Assembly: GCA_934591845.1 (NCBI GenBank)
Contig: CAKTPO010000004.1
Coordinates: forward strand, 1 to 64,000
DNA: 64,000 nucleotides
Source of the DNA: an uncultured Oscillospiraceae bacterium
Lineage (GTDB): Bacteria; Bacillota; Clostridia; Oscillospirales; Oscillospiraceae
Direction: 5' to 3'
In this document: piece by piece, positions 61,775 through 64,000 of the stretch
How the letters are laid out: each line of letters opens with the position of its first letter
How positions within the stretch are numbered: position 1 is the stretch's first letter
Program-made: the position numbers and the translations under genes
Notes under the pieces: generated by a model
Databases searched by the model: none
What the model was told of the DNA's origin: nothing
What the model saw: only the letters and a program-made list of their open reading frames with translations

Positions 61775-61802
61775 TTGCATCTTTATCAAAAAATGCTATA
61801 AT
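61775..61802 (+). promoter_or_regulatory. Promoter of the YbaK-like gene
   Basis: TTGCAT (61775-61780), 16 bases, TATAAT (61797-61802). Confidence 0.65.
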
Positions 61803-61841
61803 TAACACATCATACCTGTTAAAAAAAGGAAGTTTTTTTGA

Positions 61842-62375
61842 ATGGATGTTTCTTTTTCCTCCGGCCGTCAACCCAGGGAGCTGCGGACCTATGATTTTCT
61901 GAACAGCCTGTCCATCCCCTATACCCGCATCGATCACCCGGCGGCCATGACCATGGAGGCCTGCCAGGAAGTGGACAAAGCCTTGGGGGTACACATGTGC
62001 AAAAATCTATTTTTATGCAACCGTCAGCAGACTGCCTTTTACCTGCTGCTGATGCCCGGAGAGAAAAAGTTCAAAACGAAAGCACTGTCCGCTCAATTGG
62101 GTTGTTCCAGACTTTCCTTTGGGGACGAGGGCCACATGGAAGCCCTTCTGGATATTCATCCCGGCTCTGTCAGCGTTATGGGACTTATGAACGACCGGGA
62201 GCACCGGGTACAACTGCTGATTGACCGGGCATTGACCCAGGATGCCTTTCTGGGCTGCCATCCCTGTGTCAACACTTCCAGTATACGTCTTTCCATGACA
62301 GATCTTCTGGGAAAGTTTCTACCGGCTGTTGAGCACAATTACCGCCTGGTGGACCTGCCGGAGGATGAAGATTAA
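61842..62375 (+). CDS. YbaK/ProX-family aminoacyl-tRNA deacylase
   Basis: 177 residues. Free-standing editing domain that hydrolyses mischarged tRNA (ProXp-ala or Cys-tRNA-Pro type). Typical start RTYDFLNSLSIPYTRIDHP and the KNLFLCNRQQTAFYLLLMPG core with the SVSVMGLMND loop. Resembles ProX of Clostridia more than E. coli YbaK. Ribosome site AAAGGAAG. Confidence 0.88.
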   Translation: MDVSFSSGRQPRELRTYDFLNSLSIPYTRIDHPAAMTMEACQEVDKALGVHMCKNLFLCNRQQTAFYLLLMPGEKKFKTKALSAQLGCSRLSFGDEGHMEALLDIHPGSVSVMGLMNDREHRVQLLIDRALTQDAFLGCHPCVNTSSIRLSMTDLLGKFLPAVEHNYRLVDLPEDED

Positions 62376-62446
62376 AGAATTCTTTACCCTCCCGCTGGGA
62401 CTGCCTGTGGGAGCGGGCATACAAAAATAAAAAGGAGGCCTCCTCT

Positions 62447-63727
62447 ATGGAAACCTACGCATTGACAAACTGTATCGTGCTGGACGGAACCGAAACCATG
62501 CAGCCCCGGAAAGGCCTGGCCATTTTGGTAAAGGAGGGCCGGATTCAGGGCATCGTTCCCCAGACTGCCATCCCCAAGGGCTACGCCCTGCGGGATTTGG
62601 ACGGGCAATATGTATTGCCGGGACTGATCAACCTCCACGTCCACCTGGCCGGAAGCGGCAAGCCCAAAAAGAAGCAATCAGACCCCGTGAAAGCCGTGAA
62701 GCTTGTAACCGCCAATTCCCTGACCCGAAAGGTGGGCAAGGCCATGGTGGCGGGTTTTGCCAAGGAGCAGCTGCTCTCCGGCGTCACCACCATCCGGACT
62801 GTAGGTGGCATCCTGGACTTTGATGCCCAGCTGCGGGATGAAATCAACGCCGGGCGCAAAACCGGCCCCCGGATTCTGGCGGGCAATATGGCCATTTCCG
62901 TACCGGGAGGCCACATGGCCGGGTCCCTGGCCTATACTGTCACCACCCCGGCGGAGGCTCAGGCGTGTGTGGACAAAATTGCCGCCACCAAGCCGGACCT
63001 CATTAAGCTCATGGTCACCGGCGGCGTACTGGACGCGGTAAAAAAGGGAGAGCCGGGGGTATTGAAAATGGACCCGGCCATTATCCGGGCCGCCTGTGAC
63101 AAAGCCCACCAGCTGGGGCTTCAGGTGGCCGCCCATGTGGAAAGCCCCCAGGGTGTTCGGGCCGCCCTGGAAAACGGCGTGGACACCATTGAGCATGGTG
63201 CCATGCCGGACGAGGAGACCATGGAGCTGTTCAAAAAAACCGGAGCAAGCCTTGTGACCACCATCTCCCCTACCCTGTCCTTTGCCCTCTTTGACCAGTC
63301 CGTCAGCCACGCCACGGATCTGCAAAAGTACAACGGCAAAATCGTGATGGACGGCATTGTGGACTGCGCCAAGGCCTGTCTGGCCGCCGGTGTTCCCGTG
63401 GGCGTTGGAACGGACACCGCCTGTCCCTATGTGACCCAATATGACACCTGGCGGGAGCTTGGCTACCTGCACAGGTTTTGTGGGGTCTCCAACACCCAGG
63501 CTTTGTACATGGCCACTCTGGGCAACGCCAGAATCGCCGGTATTGAAAAAGAAACCGGCTCCATTGAAGCCGGAAAATCCGCGGACCTGCTGGTATGCCG
63601 GGACAACCCCCTGAACAATCTGGCCGCCCTGCGGCAGCTTTCCCAAATCATCTTCCGGGGAAAACGCTACACCCCCAAGGTCTCCCCCATCCCCCAGGTG
63701 GAGCAGGAACTGGATAATTACCTGTAA
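62447..63727 (+). CDS. Amidohydrolase family protein
   Basis: 426 residues, TIM-barrel metal hydrolase of the imidazolonepropionase-like class. Metal ligands HVH in NLHVHLAG (about 64), a Lys in PDLIKLMVTGG, His in AAHVES and TIEHGAMPD, and Asp in VGTDTACP. Probably hydrolyses an amide, peptide (prolidase-like) or lactam; substrate unknown. An AGGAGG site lies 8 bases upstream, within a perfect 12-bp palindrome (62433-62444). Confidence 0.9.
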   Translation: METYALTNCIVLDGTETMQPRKGLAILVKEGRIQGIVPQTAIPKGYALRDLDGQYVLPGLINLHVHLAGSGKPKKKQSDPVKAVKLVTANSLTRKVGKAMVAGFAKEQLLSGVTTIRTVGGILDFDAQLRDEINAGRKTGPRILAGNMAISVPGGHMAGSLAYTVTTPAEAQACVDKIAATKPDLIKLMVTGGVLDAVKKGEPGVLKMDPAIIRAACDKAHQLGLQVAAHVESPQGVRAALENGVDTIEHGAMPDEETMELFKKTGASLVTTISPTLSFALFDQSVSHATDLQKYNGKIVMDGIVDCAKACLAAGVPVGVGTDTACPYVTQYDTWRELGYLHRFCGVSNTQALYMATLGNARIAGIEKETGSIEAGKSADLLVCRDNPLNNLAALRQLSQIIFRGKRYTPKVSPIPQVEQELDNYL

Positions 63728-63778
63728 TAAAAATTTCCATTATTTTTGTTTCCATCCCCCTCTTTGCCTACTATATAG

Positions 63779-63795
63779 GTGTAAGGCCCTTACAC
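63779..63795. promoter_or_regulatory. Palindrome upstream of the sigma-factor-like gene
   Basis: GTGTAAG-GCC-CTTACAC, perfect 7-bp arms, just after a TACTAT box and 24 bases before the start codon; operator or hairpin. Confidence 0.5.
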
Positions 63796-63818
63796 AAAAA
63801 GCAAACAAGGAGCAAGCT

Positions 63819-64000
63819 ATGGAAGACAATGCCATTGTGGCGCTATATTTTGCCAGGTCGGAACAGGCCATCCGGGAGACCGGAAAAAAATATGGCGCAT
63901 ACCTCGATACCATTGCCGAAAATATTCTTCACCGGCACGAAGACGCAGAGGAGGCGGTGAACGATACCTATCTGGCCGCCTGGAATACCATCCCACCTAC
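63819..64000 (+). CDS. Sigma-70/ECF-like sigma factor, N-terminal part (cut by window edge)
   Basis: First 60 codons only, starting MEDNAIVALYFARSEQAIRE behind AAGGAG. The segment with ILHRHEDAEEAVNDTYLAAW matches region 2 of sigma-70 proteins (the DAEDVVQDTFLRAW-like core-binding helix). The rest lies beyond base 64000, so its class and anti-sigma partner are not visible. Confidence 0.7.
   Translation, partial: MEDNAIVALYFARSEQAIRETGKKYGAYLDTIAENILHRHEDAEEAVNDTYLAAWNTIPP

Noticed and set aside
62433..62444. 12-bp palindrome AGGAGGCCTCCT over a ribosome site.
   Set aside because: Without a loop it cannot form a stable RNA hairpin, and the sequence is explained by the ribosome site plus chance.
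1..64000. CRISPR arrays, rRNA, tRNA genes, prophage or integrase genes.
   Set aside because: No regularly spaced repeats, conserved rRNA/tRNA stretches or phage-type genes were seen on either strand.

Overview
The window reads as chromosomal DNA of a spore-forming, anaerobic Gram-positive bacterium of the Clostridia, probably in or near the Oscillospiraceae. This placement is an inference from the sequence: Firmicutes-type regulation (SAM-I riboswitch, T-box leader, TTGACA/TATAAT promoters, strong GGAGG ribosome sites, several TTG/GTG starts), dipicolinate synthase dpaAB, a Ffh/YlxM/RpsP/KhpA/RimM/TrmD operon, a pyrophosphate-type phosphofructokinase and fermentative citrate lyase genes. I see no rRNA, tRNA, CRISPR array, prophage or intact insertion sequence. 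Coding density is high and most genes carry their own promoter and hairpin terminator.

Layout. 1-10 kb: hpf, a DUF4364 gene, dpaAB, nadE, riboswitch-controlled metK, a rhomboid-like membrane protein with a zinc ribbon, a tandem OB-fold protein, nth and a SpoVB-like flippase. 10-16 kb: a small unknown gene behind a MITE-like hairpin, an orphan sodium-pump decarboxylase beta subunit with a structured terminator-containing leader and a 40-residue gamma-like partner, the xpaC-telA pair, and a secreted BspA-repeat/cohesin/dockerin protein directly behind ftsH. 16-29 kb: ftsH, an rlmB-type methyltransferase, a protein that looks like a P-type ATPase without its catalytic motifs, a MATE pump, T-box-controlled thrS without a TGS domain, then the translation/SRP operon ylxM-ffh-rpsP-khpA-rimM-trmD with twin operators at its promoter. 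29-37 kb: a split chromate transporter, a CitMHS transporter, citrate lyase citDEF with a divergent LysR regulator, and pyruvate kinase. 37-43 kb: metA whose stop codon comes from a MITE-like element, cutC, an ECF S component next to coaX and coaBC (coenzyme A supply), and a second MATE pump. 43-53 kb: an exonuclease, aldo/keto reductase, RluA-type pseudouridine synthase, AGCS symporter, ArsC-like protein, truA, an alpha/beta hydrolase with a CopZ-like protein, DegV, ThrE and a sirtuin. 53-64 kb: a two-gene ABC exporter behind a LytTR two-component pair, divergent glycolytic genes fba and pfp, a TetR regulator, a YbaK deacylase, an amidohydrolase and the start of a sigma-factor-like gene cut by the window edge.

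How the genes fit together. Citrate import plus citrate lyase would give acetate and oxaloacetate; the orphan beta subunit could belong to a sodium-pumping decarboxylase whose alpha/biotin subunits lie elsewhere. fba, pfp and pyk supply lower glycolysis from separate strong promoters. coaX, coaBC and the S component form a pantothenate-to-CoA cluster. metK and metA link to methionine/SAM supply.

The observations I rate highest are the two related palindromic MITE-like elements, the pair of identical 22-bp operators 53 bp apart at the ylxM-ffh promoter, the degenerate P-type ATPase-like protein, and the leader RNA in front of the sodium-pump subunit.
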